This document shows, piece by piece, positions 45,931 through 55,257 of a stretch of 64,000 bases of DNA. The first letter of the stretch is position 1. Each line of letters opens with the position of its first letter. Below the pieces are notes generated by a model. That model saw only the letters and a list, made by a program, of their open reading frames with translations. It had not been told where the DNA came from and searched no databases. Source of the stretch: Legionella_C sp048541585 (GTDB lineage Bacteria; Pseudomonadota; Gammaproteobacteria; Legionellales; Legionellaceae); NCBI RefSeq assembly GCF_048541585.1, contig NZ_CP183303.1, positions 930,001 to 994,000 on the forward strand. Direction: 5' to 3'. Position numbers and translations under genes: made by a program.

Positions 45931-46698
45931 TTATTTATCATCTACAAAGGATACTTTTTCTGCTTTTTGCGGCAGAAACACAATACAGCAAAGAATGATT
46001 ATTATAAGAACTGCTGAAGCAGAATAGCGGCTTAGAGCAAGCCCGCCCTGTTCAATAGGTTTGTCTAGAAGGTCTCCTAACGTTGCTCCCAGTGGCCGGG
46101 TAAGAACAAACGCAGTCCAAAAAAGAAAAGTATGCGATATATTTAGCCAATAATAAGCAACAGCGACAATTACAAGTCCCGCAGCAAAAACAAGCGCGCC
46201 GCCTTCATAGCCAAGGCCGCTATCAGCTATCCAATCACCTAATGCAGTACCTAAAGTTTGCGAAAACATAATTGTTATCCAATAGAATAGTTCAGCTTTT
46301 TTGGAGGTAATCGTACTTAGTGATACCGAGCCTTGAGAGTAATACCAAAGAATAAATGATATTAAAAGACAAGCAAGTAATAGCACCGAACCGCCAGCAT
46401 ATCCAATTCCTAAAGAACGATCTGCAAAATCAGCTAGCGTGGTACCTGTGGTTGTAGTTGCAACAATTACAGTCCAATAAAGATATGGGTTAAACTGCTT
46501 CGAAACTATCTGCCCACTTACAGCAACTATAAAAATAGTGGAGAAAATAGCAGTGCCAATGATATATCCTAAATTCATCGACATTGTAACAGCATCACCT
46601 GCCGTTTCACCTAATGTAGTCGCAATGATTTTAATTAGCCAGAAAGTAAGCATAACTTCAGGAACCTTTCCGAGATTCATTGCTGAAATATTATTCAT
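45931..46698 (-). CDS. COG4705-type integral membrane protein with fourfold internal repeat
   Basis: 255 residues with about eight hydrophobic segments in the inner membrane. A motif recurs four times: ATTLGETAGDAV, TTTGTTLADFADRS, SQTLGTALGDWIADS and TRPLGATLGDLLDKP, each followed by a Gly-rich L/G-Y-x-G-G stretch. This matches the uncharacterised COG4705 membrane family found in many proteobacteria. Repeated (S/T)xxLGxxxGD motifs inside membrane segments suggest an ion or metal-binding transporter, which is inference. The start is preceded by AAGGAAA. Single gene. Confidence 0.85.
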   Translation of the reverse strand: MNNISAMNLGKVPEVMLTFWLIKIIATTLGETAGDAVTMSMNLGYIIGTAIFSTIFIVAVSGQIVSKQFNPYLYWTVIVATTTTGTTLADFADRSLGIGYAGGSVLLLACLLISFILWYYSQGSVSLSTITSKKAELFYWITIMFSQTLGTALGDWIADSGLGYEGGALVFAAGLVIVAVAYYWLNISHTFLFWTAFVLTRPLGATLGDLLDKPIEQGGLALSRYSASAVLIIIILCCIVFLPQKAEKVSFVDDK

Positions 46699-47092
46699 AG
46701 ATTTCCTTTAAGCAATTGTTTAGTAATTTAAAATTTATAAAGAATTAACGCTATCTTGTGCTAATAGGTTGAGGCTTTTAGTTATTTTAATAATTTAGCG
46801 TGAGTTATCTTAATTATAATATAAAGTGTTATGTATCCTTGCTCAGGTATGATCTTTTTTACGGACCTAAAAATTAGCGAATTATTTAATATTGCAGTTA
46901 CGCTTTTGTGTAACACTAATTAATAATTTATTCTGATAATTAAAAGCTTAGAAATTTTTGCAGCAGAGCTTCTTTTTATTACCAAAAAATGTCAAAATGC
47001 GCGCCCACCGTTTATAAAATCATTTAATTTTGGAGCTTTATTCTTTTTCAAAAAATAAGAGCTACTAAACAACATTAACAGGATGTTTCATT
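46699..47092. other. Intergenic, 394 bp, divergent
   Basis: AT-rich divergent promoter region; nothing further that I can support. Confidence 0.5.
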
Positions 47093-47917
47093 ATGAAAAA
47101 ACTTTTTTATTCTTTAGGTTTTAGTTTTTGCTTGGTATCTGGTGCATTTGCAACTGATAATACTCTTGATCTTTTAAATGCAGAAATTAAAAACATTTTA
47201 GCGCCATTTCAAAATAACAATACTAGTGCAAAACTCAAATTTGATGCAGTGGAATTTAATAACACCCATGCAGAAAAAATTGCTTTAAATGGACTCTATA
47301 ATAAAATTGGCTCCAAAAATATCTTTGAATTTAAAGTAGATAATCTAAGTTATAACTATGATAATGGCCAGTCTCCAATTACTACTTTTAGAGGCTCAAT
47401 TGGACTTGATTTCACCAAATTATTATCACCTGAGGAAAGTAATAGAATGATTCCTGGTGCTATAGAACTTTTGGAAGAAACCGTTAAGGAATATACAGAT
47501 GAGTATGGTGATGCAATTTCTATTAAGGGAGTAATTACTTCAACCACTAAAGGTTCGGATGGAAATTACGTAGGGCTAACAGCATTAGTTTCAACAAAAA
47601 TTGATCTTAATAAACTTCCTGAATATATGCGCCGAAATTCAATAATAGTTACGGATGCGGTTTTCTCCTTCACACTTAATCTAAAAACTGGAATTGCTGT
47701 TGATGCCTACGTTATGAGCAATCCTGAATATATAGGATTTGAAGCGAGTCAAATAGGGTTAAAAGAAATATTAGAGAGCTTAATTGCTCAAGATGAAGAA
47801 TCAAAAATTGCTATAGCAGGAATGTTTATGTATTTAGACTACATTGCTTCTGATATTGTTGAAGCAAGCAGCTCCCCATTCTTAAATCTTCTTCATAAGA
47901 AAATAGCTTTGCAATAA
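47093..47917 (+). CDS. Exported hypothetical protein, 274 aa
   Basis: Signal peptide 1-20 (MKKLFYSLGFSFCLVSGAFA). The mature protein is alpha/beta with alternating strands (KLKFDAVEFNNTHAEKIALNG, IFEFKVDNLSYNYDNG) that recall lipid-binding or YdgA/DUF945-like periplasmic proteins, but I do not claim that family. No lipobox and no membrane anchor. Ends in a helical region. Transcription converges with the next gene across a shared terminator. Confidence 0.82.
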   Translation: MKKLFYSLGFSFCLVSGAFATDNTLDLLNAEIKNILAPFQNNNTSAKLKFDAVEFNNTHAEKIALNGLYNKIGSKNIFEFKVDNLSYNYDNGQSPITTFRGSIGLDFTKLLSPEESNRMIPGAIELLEETVKEYTDEYGDAISIKGVITSTTKGSDGNYVGLTALVSTKIDLNKLPEYMRRNSIIVTDAVFSFTLNLKTGIAVDAYVMSNPEYIGFEASQIGLKEILESLIAQDEESKIAIAGMFMYLDYIASDIVEASSSPFLNLLHKKIALQ

Positions 47918-47933
47918 CTTATTAGTTTATCGC

Positions 47934-47969
47934 AACTGCGCAAAAGCATAATTTAGCTCTTGCGCAGTT
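47934..47969. terminator. Bidirectional terminator
   Basis: AACTGCGCAA(A)AGC pairs with GCT(C)TTGCGCAGTT across an eight-base loop, in the 63-bp gap between convergent genes, with A/T-rich tails. Confidence 0.8.
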
Positions 47970-47980
47970 AAAAATCATTA

Positions 47981-48388
47981 CTAACGATTATAAATTGTGT
48001 AATTAACTTGATTTAATGAGCGACTTGAAGAAACTGAGTAATCACTTGCAGGTGAAGTATCTGTGTGATTACAGGTTAAACCATTATTTGCTAAATCAAA
48101 ATGAATTTTAACCGTTTTGCTAGGTAATGTAATTGTATGGAATACAAGCTCGCCCGTCATTGGTAGATTAGTAGTATTATTTACTGTAAAAACTTGTTCT
48201 GTTTTACTATCTAACTTTTGGATGCCACCAGGACTTAACTTACCACCATGTAATTTAATGGTTGTCACCAGTAAATCATCTGCTAAATTATTTTTTAATT
48301 TTATTTCAAACCCATCACATGGAAGGGCGGCAATAGCCATGTGTGATGCAAATAAGGCAGTTAAGCCTACTAATCTCATTGTTTTCAT
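47981..48388 (-). CDS. Small exported hypothetical protein, 135 aa
   Basis: Signal peptide 1-20 (FASHMAIAA). The mature domain is beta-rich (FEIKLKNNLADDLLVTTIKL, MTGELVFHTITLP), with two cysteines (C24 and one near 110) that may pair. It is of the size of small secreted Legionella proteins, but I recognise no family or activity. Confidence 0.78.
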   Translation of the reverse strand: MKTMRLVGLTALFASHMAIAALPCDGFEIKLKNNLADDLLVTTIKLHGGKLSPGGIQKLDSKTEQVFTVNNTTNLPMTGELVFHTITLPSKTVKIHFDLANNGLTCNHTDTSPASDYSVSSSRSLNQVNYTIYNR

Positions 48389-48791
48389 ATTCTTGTTAAC
48401 CTTAAAGCAAACTTTGTAACTACAAAGCCAAAGTGAAAGTAATAAAGCCTATCAAAAAATTCAATAATTGAATTATTTATATTTTTTAAATACGCTCAAA
48501 ATTAATATTCATTTTTAAAATGAATAACACAGTTTCTTTTAAAGAAAAATATTAGTCAAGCTGTTTTTATCTTAAATCAGTGATTTAATAATTTATCTAA
48601 GATAGGAGTCAAATAGAAACTAACAACTTAGAAGGTGCATTATATATTTTGATTTATATGTTTTTGCTAAATTTATAAGACCTATAATGAATTTCTAACT
48701 CTCTAATTTATTGACATTAAATATTCAATTTTATTTGACAAATTTGTCACAAAATGAGATAAAGAAGAGAAATTAAATAAAGGAGACGTTA
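48389..48791. other. Intergenic, 403 bp, divergent
   Basis: AT-rich; contains the promoter of the CsbD gene and a perfect palindrome overlapping it. No other element seen. Confidence 0.5.
48735..48763 (+). promoter_or_regulatory. Promoter of the CsbD gene with overlapping palindrome
   Basis: TTGACA (48735-48740), 17-nt spacer, GATAAA (48758-48763). The perfect 14-bp palindrome TGACAAATTTGTCA (48736-48749) covers the -35, which would suit repressor binding. Confidence 0.6.
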
Positions 48792-48986
48792 ATGAATAAA
48801 CATATTTTTGAAGGAAAATGGGAAGAGTTGAAAGGAAAAATGAAACAAGTTTGGGGTAAATTAACTGATGATGATTATGAGGTTATTGAAGGAAATCATC
48901 AAGAAATTTATGGAAAGCTTCAAAAGCACTATGGCTACAGTAAAGATGAAGCAGAAAAAGCAGTTAATGATTTTATTAAAGAATAA
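48792..48986 (+). CDS. CsbD-family small stress protein
   Basis: 64 residues with the CsbD signature: EGKWEELKGKMKQVWGKLTDDD and KLQKHYGYSKDEAEKAVNDF. CsbD-like proteins are small, highly hydrophilic, general-stress-induced proteins of unknown mechanism. AAAGGAG lies seven bases before the ATG. The promoter carries a palindrome over its -35, so regulation is likely. Confidence 0.92.
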   Translation: MNKHIFEGKWEELKGKMKQVWGKLTDDDYEVIEGNHQEIYGKLQKHYGYSKDEAEKAVNDFIKE

Positions 48987-49256
48987 TCTAGCTTGAAGTA
49001 AAAATGTAAAATAAAATTTTGTTCTATCCCTATAATCCATAGAAATATAGAACAAAATTTTATTTAATAATCCATTGATTAGTTAATTTTTTAGCTAAAT
49101 TTTTTGTAAGATATATTTAATTAAAAGTTTTATTGCCTAAAAAAATTTTAAATATTTCTATGAGTACTTTTTCTTCTCTCAAACCAGCTGCGTAATTCAG
49201 ATTAAAAATTACCTTAGTTATAGCCTTTTAAAAATGAAAATTAAGATTATAAAACT

Positions 49257-49712
49257 TTAATATTTAGAAATTAAAGTTATACCAATAATCATTAACGCGC
49301 CACCCATTATTCTTCCAATGCTAAGTTCGTGAACTTGGATGCCAAACCAGCCGTATTTATCTATCAGCAGCGACATTAAAAGGTTAGCCGTTATGGTCAG
49401 CCCTGCAAAAGTTCCAGCACCTATTCTGTTCACAAAAAGTAATCCTGCAACAACTGCAAATGCGCCAACTAATCCACCAAGCGGTGCCCACCAAGGCATA
49501 TTATATATACTCTCTAAGCTAGGTAAGGGACTTGGTAAACATAAAAGCAGACAAAATAAAAGGCATACAATAGGCAAAAAGGAGATAAGACTTGCAAGCC
49601 AAGGGTTAATTATTGCTTTATTTAATGCACCGTTTATAGGTGGCCCCCAAGCTTGTAGAGCACCTGCTATGATGATTATAGGAATGAGCCAAGTCGAATT
49701 GATATTTTGCAT
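49257..49712 (-). CDS. YdcZ/DUF606-type small membrane transporter
   Basis: 151 residues with five hydrophobic segments. IIIAGALQAWGPPINGALNK, the PWWAPLGGLVGA loop and the TFAGLTITANLLMSLLIDKYGWFG stretch match DUF606 (YdcZ), drug/metabolite-superfamily half-size proteins. The domain often occurs in pairs; only one copy is present here. The substrate is unknown. Confidence 0.88.
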   Translation of the reverse strand: MQNINSTWLIPIIIIAGALQAWGPPINGALNKAIINPWLASLISFLPIVCLLFCLLLCLPSPLPSLESIYNMPWWAPLGGLVGAFAVVAGLLFVNRIGAGTFAGLTITANLLMSLLIDKYGWFGIQVHELSIGRIMGGALMIIGITLISKY

Positions 49713-49769
49713 TGTTTACTCCTTTAAACAGCTTTTTTATAAAACCTATTATTTATAATAATTTTAAGT

Positions 49770-49807
49770 AGGGTAAACCTCTTGTTACGAACGTGGCGGT
49801 TTACCCT
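49770..49807. terminator. Long-stem hairpin
   Basis: AGGGTAAACC (49770-49779) and GGTTTACCCT (49798-49807) are perfect 10-bp arms around an 18-base loop, between pepN's end and the DUF606 gene. Confidence 0.5.
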
Positions 49808-49831
49808 TTAAGGTTTACATTAACTGTAGCT

Positions 49832-49859
49832 ATCTTAAAACCACACGGTTGTTTAAGAT
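49832..49859 (-). terminator. Terminator of pepN
   Basis: Read on the minus strand: ATCTTAAACAACC, GTGT, GGTTTTAAGAT. The stem has one unpaired base pair and ends 3 nt past the pepN stop codon. Confidence 0.6.
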
Positions 49860-49861
49860 TG

Positions 49862-52639
49862 CTACATAGGCGATGTGCATACTATGCTATTTTCCTCTAC
49901 TGTACTTCTTGTTACTGGGGTAGGGGATTGCGAAAAAAAACTAAGTGGCTTTTGTGCGTTGAATTTTTTCATCTCAAGCGCGTCTTGAATACTCTTATTA
50001 ATTATTTCTTTTACATTATCAGAAAGTGTTGTTATTTTGTAAAGTCTAAATAATTGCTCAAGCATTTTTGTTTGATAGGGTGAATCTAGCATTTTCCAGT
50101 TACTAAATGCAGGCGCTAAAATTGCTGCAGTCGACGGGTTGATTGCATCGATTTCAATAATACAGTCTGCGAGGAATTGATAGCCTTTTCCTGAGCTATC
50201 ATGAAAGCGCAGTGGATTATACAGATAAAAACTACGAATTAGTTCTCTTGCATGGGAGGGGTTATCTTTTTTAAATAAAGGGCTTTGCATCACTTCTTTA
50301 ATTTGATCAAGGGCATTTTCGGCATCTGACAAGGCATAAAGATTTAATATATGTTCAACGACAAGTGGTTCATTTTGCCATTGTTGAATAAAATTTTTCA
50401 TTTCAGCTTGAGATACTGATTCACGTGAAGGGTGATGATAAATTGCTAGAGGGGATAAAGCGCCCAATCGCTCAGTCATATTTTTAGCTAATCTTAATTG
50501 ATTAATGCATAACTCTACTGCTTCTTTTCGATTAGATTGCACCAGGTAGTCTAAGCAAGTATTTTTTAGCATGCGAAGCCCTGCTGCTTGAGGATCATAA
50601 TTAGAATTTGATAGCATTTTTGTTGTTTCTTGATAGAGCGATTTTAATTCCGGATAACAAGCTTCAATAAATGTTTCTACCAAAAATTGGTGTGCACGAT
50701 AAATAAAGTCCGGCTTTGCGGGCTGCATAAGTTCAAAAAGGGTTTCGGTTGCTGGAAAAGAAAGGAGCTGGCCTTTAAGTCTTGGTTCAATACTTTTATC
50801 GACTAAAACCGCGCGAAGTGCACTAATTAATTCGGGATCTACACTGAGTGAATGGCCATTTTTTAAATTAACAATATTAGCTTGAATCGCAGATCTAGCA
50901 AGATTTTGCGCAGCAAACCAGCGATTTATGGGATCTTGATCATATTTTAATAAAAATTTGTAATCTGCCAATGTAATAGGTGATTTTATAATTTTAACTG
51001 GAGCAGAAAAATTACGCAGCAGTGATGGTGTAGGTTTTTCTGTTACGCCAATAAAAGAAAATTGCTGCTCGGGTTGAGTCAATTCTAAAATACGGGTTGT
51101 ACTTTTTTCTTCTTTTGCATCGGTTTGTAATTGCAAAGGAATTTCTTGACCAGATTTATCAAGTAATGCTGCGGCAATAGGAATAAGCAAGGGTTTTTTT
51201 GCTGGTTGATCTTGGGTAGTAGGAGGATAAGACTGTTTAATATTTAAATGATAAATTTTATTCTTTTCATCATAGGTATCTTCAATTTCAAGTTGTGGCG
51301 TTCCAGCTTGATGATACCAGAGTAAAAATTGTGATAAATCTTTATTAGACGCTTTTTCCATTGCTGCAATAAAATCCTCAATATTTGCCGCTTTACCATC
51401 ATGTTCAGCAAAATAAATCGAACATCCGTGCTTAAAGGTTGTATTACCTAATAACGATTTAAGCATATTTAGTAATTCTGCACCCTTAAGATAGATAGTC
51501 ATTGAGTAAATATTATCAGGTGTTTCATATTCAGTAGGCAATACAGGGTGTGCTAATGGACCTGCGTCTTCTTTAAACTGCCTATTTTGCAAAGCAATAA
51601 TGTCATCAATTCTTGAAGTCATAGAATTAAATAAGGTTTGCGAAAACTCTTGTTCGGTGATTGAAGCAAAGCCTTCCTTTAAACTGAGTTGAAACCAATT
51701 TTTAACAGTGACTCGATTTCCGCGCCAGTTATGAAAGTACTCATGGCCAATCGTCCCATATACCCATTCAAAATCGGTGTCTATAGAAACAGAAGGGTGG
51801 GCTAATAGGGATGAATTGTTAAAAATATTTAAGCCTTTGTTTTCCATGGCGCCTGCGTTAAATTGCGGCACGCCAACAATATTATAAATACTAAGATCAT
51901 ATTCGCGATCATAATGTTCTTCATCAAATCGCATTGCCGCTTTTAACGCATCCATGGCATGTTCTGTTTTATTTAAATCTTGTTCGGGAACAAATATTTT
52001 TAATTGAATATTTTTTCCTGAGCGCGTTATAAACTTATCTTCACGTAATGCTAAATCTCCTGCAACCATTGCAAATAAATAAGAGGGCTTTGGAATAGGG
52101 TCATCATAGATAAAGAAATGTTTATTAGGATTATTTTCATCAGTACCTTTATTAACTAAATTACCATTTGATAATAAGATAGGAAATTTTCTTTTGTCGG
52201 CATGAATTTCGGTAGTAAAGGGTGCAAGGACATCAGGCCTATCTAAATAATAAGTGATGTTACGAAATCCTTCTGCCTCGCATTGAGTTGTCAAAATATC
52301 ACCGGCTTTGTATAGACCTTCTAATTTAGTGTTTTTACTAGGGTTTAATGCGGTAACTATTCTTACTTCAAAATTACCTTGAGGTGTATTTTTTAATTTA
52401 AGGTTATTATTTTCGATACTATAATCAGTTTGATTAAGCGGTTTACCATCGAGGTAAATAGAAACTAAATCAAAATCACCACCATTTAAAATTAATGGCT
52501 CTGCTGAATCCTGATTTTCTTTTTTTATCTTAAGTGTTGCTGTGACTATCGTTTTTTCTTCATCAAGTTCAATTTTTAACTTAGTGTGATTAATTTGATA
52601 GTCTGAAGGTTTATAATCAGCAAGCTTAACAGTAGGCAT
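49862..52639 (-). CDS. pepN: Aminopeptidase N (M1 zinc metallopeptidase)
   Basis: 925 residues from the ATG at 52639, which has AAGGA eight bases upstream; an ATG three codons earlier overlaps that site. The domain order is beta-saddle, thermolysin-like catalytic domain, beta domain, helical C-terminus. Catalytic motifs are GAMEN (263-267) and HEYFHNW (299-305) with the third zinc ligand E322 in LSLKEGFA. It removes N-terminal residues from peptides in the cytoplasm. Size and motifs are those of the E. coli-type PepN (about 870 residues), with a slightly longer C-terminus. Confidence 0.97.
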   Translation of the reverse strand: MPTVKLADYKPSDYQINHTKLKIELDEEKTIVTATLKIKKENQDSAEPLILNGGDFDLVSIYLDGKPLNQTDYSIENNNLKLKNTPQGNFEVRIVTALNPSKNTKLEGLYKAGDILTTQCEAEGFRNITYYLDRPDVLAPFTTEIHADKRKFPILLSNGNLVNKGTDENNPNKHFFIYDDPIPKPSYLFAMVAGDLALREDKFITRSGKNIQLKIFVPEQDLNKTEHAMDALKAAMRFDEEHYDREYDLSIYNIVGVPQFNAGAMENKGLNIFNNSSLLAHPSVSIDTDFEWVYGTIGHEYFHNWRGNRVTVKNWFQLSLKEGFASITEQEFSQTLFNSMTSRIDDIIALQNRQFKEDAGPLAHPVLPTEYETPDNIYSMTIYLKGAELLNMLKSLLGNTTFKHGCSIYFAEHDGKAANIEDFIAAMEKASNKDLSQFLLWYHQAGTPQLEIEDTYDEKNKIYHLNIKQSYPPTTQDQPAKKPLLIPIAAALLDKSGQEIPLQLQTDAKEEKSTTRILELTQPEQQFSFIGVTEKPTPSLLRNFSAPVKIIKSPITLADYKFLLKYDQDPINRWFAAQNLARSAIQANIVNLKNGHSLSVDPELISALRAVLVDKSIEPRLKGQLLSFPATETLFELMQPAKPDFIYRAHQFLVETFIEACYPELKSLYQETTKMLSNSNYDPQAAGLRMLKNTCLDYLVQSNRKEAVELCINQLRLAKNMTERLGALSPLAIYHHPSRESVSQAEMKNFIQQWQNEPLVVEHILNLYALSDAENALDQIKEVMQSPLFKKDNPSHARELIRSFYLYNPLRFHDSSGKGYQFLADCIIEIDAINPSTAAILAPAFSNWKMLDSPYQTKMLEQLFRLYKITTLSDNVKEIINKSIQDALEMKKFNAQKPLSFFSQSPTPVTRSTVEENSIVCTSPM

Positions 52640-52882
52640 ATTAAACATCCTTATAATAAAAGAGTGACGGAACTTAAATTATCTTCTTATAAAAGATATT
52701 TTGTCTAAATTTAATTTTCAATAAAGATGATACTTTAACTATAAATGGCAAGTACTAGTGGTTGAAATTTTCAAATTCCGCCAATTATAAATTCACTCTT
52801 TTTATAATTAATCCATTATTTCCTTGACGCAGTCATTTTTAATCGCATAGACTTAAAAAAATTATAATAAAAATAGAGCACT

Positions 52883-54259
52883 ATGATGGAAAATAGATTT
52901 TTACCTTATATAAAAGATTGTTTTGAATTACTAGAAAAAAGCGATCATCATTTATTTAAGCTAATTGATGAAGAGCATCAAAGACAAAATAATTCTCTAA
53001 TTTTAGTTGCATCATCTGGAGTTGCTTATCCGTCAGTTATTGCAGCTAGCACTAGTGATATTACCAATTTAACTTTAGAAGGATATATTGGTAATCGTTT
53101 TCATGCTGGATGTGAAGTAATCGATCAAATAGAGCATTTAGCTATTGAAAGAGCAAAATCAGTTTTTAAAGCACGTTATGCTAATGTTCAGCCTTTAAGT
53201 GCAGCAATCGCAAATAATGGCTTACTTTTTAGTTTACTCAATGCTAATGATACCATCCTTGGCATGCATCTTGATGCGGGTGGGCATTTAACACACGGCG
53301 CGAAAGCCTCTATTTCAGGTAAATATTTTAATGCAATTTCTTATGGCGTTAATTCAGAAGGTTTAATTGATTATGATGAAGTCAGAGCTTTAGCTAAAAA
53401 GCATCGACCAAAACTTATAATTTGTGGTGCTAGCGCTTACCCTAGGTTGATTGACTATAAAATTTTTCGTGAAATTGCTGATGAAACAGAAAGTTATTTA
53501 TTAGCTGATATTTCACATATAGCAGGCTTGATTGCTGCAGAATTAATCCCTAGTCCAATCGATGAAGCTCATTTTGTAGTTACGAGTACTTCGAAACAAT
53601 TATATGGCCCGCGTGGTGGTTTAATTTTGATGGGTAAAGACGCTGATACTATGGTGAATGGTAAAAAATTATCTAACCTTGTGCAAAGTAGTATTTTTCC
53701 TGGGATTCAAGGCGCACCTAACTTAGCTTCTGTTACAGCTAAGGCTGTCATGTTTGGGGAAATACTAGGTAATGGAACTTTTTTACCTATGATGAAACGA
53801 GTACAAAAAAATGCAAAATATTTAGCTGATGCATTACATGAAAAAGGATATAAAGTTATAGCTGGTGGCACGGATACTCATATGGTGCTTGTAGATATTT
53901 TCTCTTCTAAAGCGATGACAGGATTTGTTGCTGAAAAAGCATTAGAACAATGCCGTGTTATTGTAAATAAAAATAGAATCCCAGAAGATCAGCATTCCGT
54001 TTTTGTAACTAGTGGAATAAGGTTTGGTACTAATACTATTGCATATCATGGTATGGAAAAGGAAGGTGTTTTAGCTTGTGTTGATATTATTAATAATATA
54101 CTTTCCTCAACGCAGTGTATTGATACTAAACAATTTGAACTGGCTCCTAAAATAAAACAAGAAGCTAAAGAAGCAATCGCTTACATAAAACAAAACTTAT
54201 GTAATAACAATGTAAAAATAAATAAACATCATGAATCTTTGGTAGAGAGTGTAGTTTAA
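52883..54259 (+). CDS. Serine hydroxymethyltransferase paralogue with altered active site
   Basis: Clearly of the GlyA fold: YANVQP, LGMHLDAGGHLTHG, GASAYPRLIDY, LLADISHIAGL, the PLP lysine K238 in VTSTSKQLYGPRGG, PGIQGAP and TSGIRFGT. Key residues differ from E. coli GlyA. The SENYTS glutamate region is SSGVAYPS (~44-51), GKRYYGG is NRFHAG (~71-76), and the histidine before the PLP lysine is missing because the segment is one residue shorter. Folate-dependent activity is therefore doubtful; a different aldolase or amino-acid-modifying reaction is likelier. It is followed 23 bp downstream by a LysE-type exporter, suggesting that the product or its amino acid is exported. Confidence 0.87.
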   Translation: MMENRFLPYIKDCFELLEKSDHHLFKLIDEEHQRQNNSLILVASSGVAYPSVIAASTSDITNLTLEGYIGNRFHAGCEVIDQIEHLAIERAKSVFKARYANVQPLSAAIANNGLLFSLLNANDTILGMHLDAGGHLTHGAKASISGKYFNAISYGVNSEGLIDYDEVRALAKKHRPKLIICGASAYPRLIDYKIFREIADETESYLLADISHIAGLIAAELIPSPIDEAHFVVTSTSKQLYGPRGGLILMGKDADTMVNGKKLSNLVQSSIFPGIQGAPNLASVTAKAVMFGEILGNGTFLPMMKRVQKNAKYLADALHEKGYKVIAGGTDTHMVLVDIFSSKAMTGFVAEKALEQCRVIVNKNRIPEDQHSVFVTSGIRFGTNTIAYHGMEKEGVLACVDIINNILSSTQCIDTKQFELAPKIKQEAKEAIAYIKQNLCNNNVKINKHHESLVESVV

Positions 54260-54282
54260 TTTTTATTGCAAGGAATAATGCG

Positions 54283-54894
54283 ATGTTTTCTATATTAGCC
54301 AGCATATTGTTTCTCCATTTAGGCTTTGTAGCTTTGCCTGGACCAGACTTTGCTATAGCAATGAATACAAGCCTTACATGCGGGCGAAAAGAGGGAATTT
54401 TATGTGCCAGTGGTATTGCTACTGGCATGTTGTTAAATGGTATGATTAGCTTTTTATTAGGCGCTACTCTTTATCAAAATTATCCAGCATTTTATTTTCT
54501 TTTTATATCTATAGGACTAATCTATTTATTTTATATTGGGTTTAGTTTAATTCGTAAATTTTATAATTCAAAAAGATTTACGTATCATCAAGCTGCTCCT
54601 ACGCCATTAAGTAAATCTTTTTTAATGGGCTTCATTACGAATTTAACCAATATTAAGATTACTTTATTTTTTACTTCTATCTTGCCTTTATTTATGAGCC
54701 TTGATAAATATTTTCAATTTATTGCCTTAATAAGTATTGGCCTAACGACCTTTGCTTGGTTTAGTTTGATAGCTTACTTTTGTGATAAGAAACTTAAAAG
54801 TATTTTTATTAATCAAATCCATTATATTGAATTAGTAATGGGAATAATAATAATTATATTTTCCATAGTGACTTTTTATAAGTTTGTAGTATAG
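54283..54894 (+). CDS. LysE/RhtB-family amino-acid exporter
   Basis: 203 residues with about six membrane helices. The N-terminal signature LGFVALPGPDFAIAMNTSLTCGRKEGILCASGIATG is diagnostic of LysE/RhtB exporters, with the second half SKSFLMGFITNLTNIKITLFF. It exports amino acids or derivatives from the cytoplasm. AAGGAATA precedes the ATG. It is tightly linked to the atypical SHMT gene and probably forms a two-gene operon. Confidence 0.92.
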   Translation: MFSILASILFLHLGFVALPGPDFAIAMNTSLTCGRKEGILCASGIATGMLLNGMISFLLGATLYQNYPAFYFLFISIGLIYLFYIGFSLIRKFYNSKRFTYHQAAPTPLSKSFLMGFITNLTNIKITLFFTSILPLFMSLDKYFQFIALISIGLTTFAWFSLIAYFCDKKLKSIFINQIHYIELVMGIIIIIFSIVTFYKFVV

Positions 54895-55257
54895 ATTTGC
54901 TTGAATTTGTAAACTATTTCATGTCTCTAAATACAGGGCTTCATTTAATTAGTTAGTTTATTTGTATGATTATTACCTTTATTGCCTGACTCTGTACGCT
55001 AAACTATTACAAAAAAGCTTAGTCGTATTGAAGAAAAATAAAAGATATAAATCTTACTTTAGTGAGTGAGACACTAATTATGCGTCTTCAAAATGCTAGC
55101 TACTTGCAAAGATTATTGCTTCTAATTAAACGAGCTAGTTTTTATATTTACTAAATAATCTTTGTTTTAACTTCAGTGCAAAGTCCTGTTTTTAATATCT
55201 CAGCGGTAGTTATTATTCTAACACTTAAGTAATACTTAACAGCGAAATACAAGAAGG
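54895..55257. other. Intergenic, 363 bp
   Basis: AT-rich spacer between co-directional genes. I see no gene, repeat or clear terminator. Confidence 0.5.

Noticed and set aside
49339..49758. 139-codon plus-strand frame
   Set aside because: Antisense to the YdcZ/DUF606 gene, which has a clear family match.
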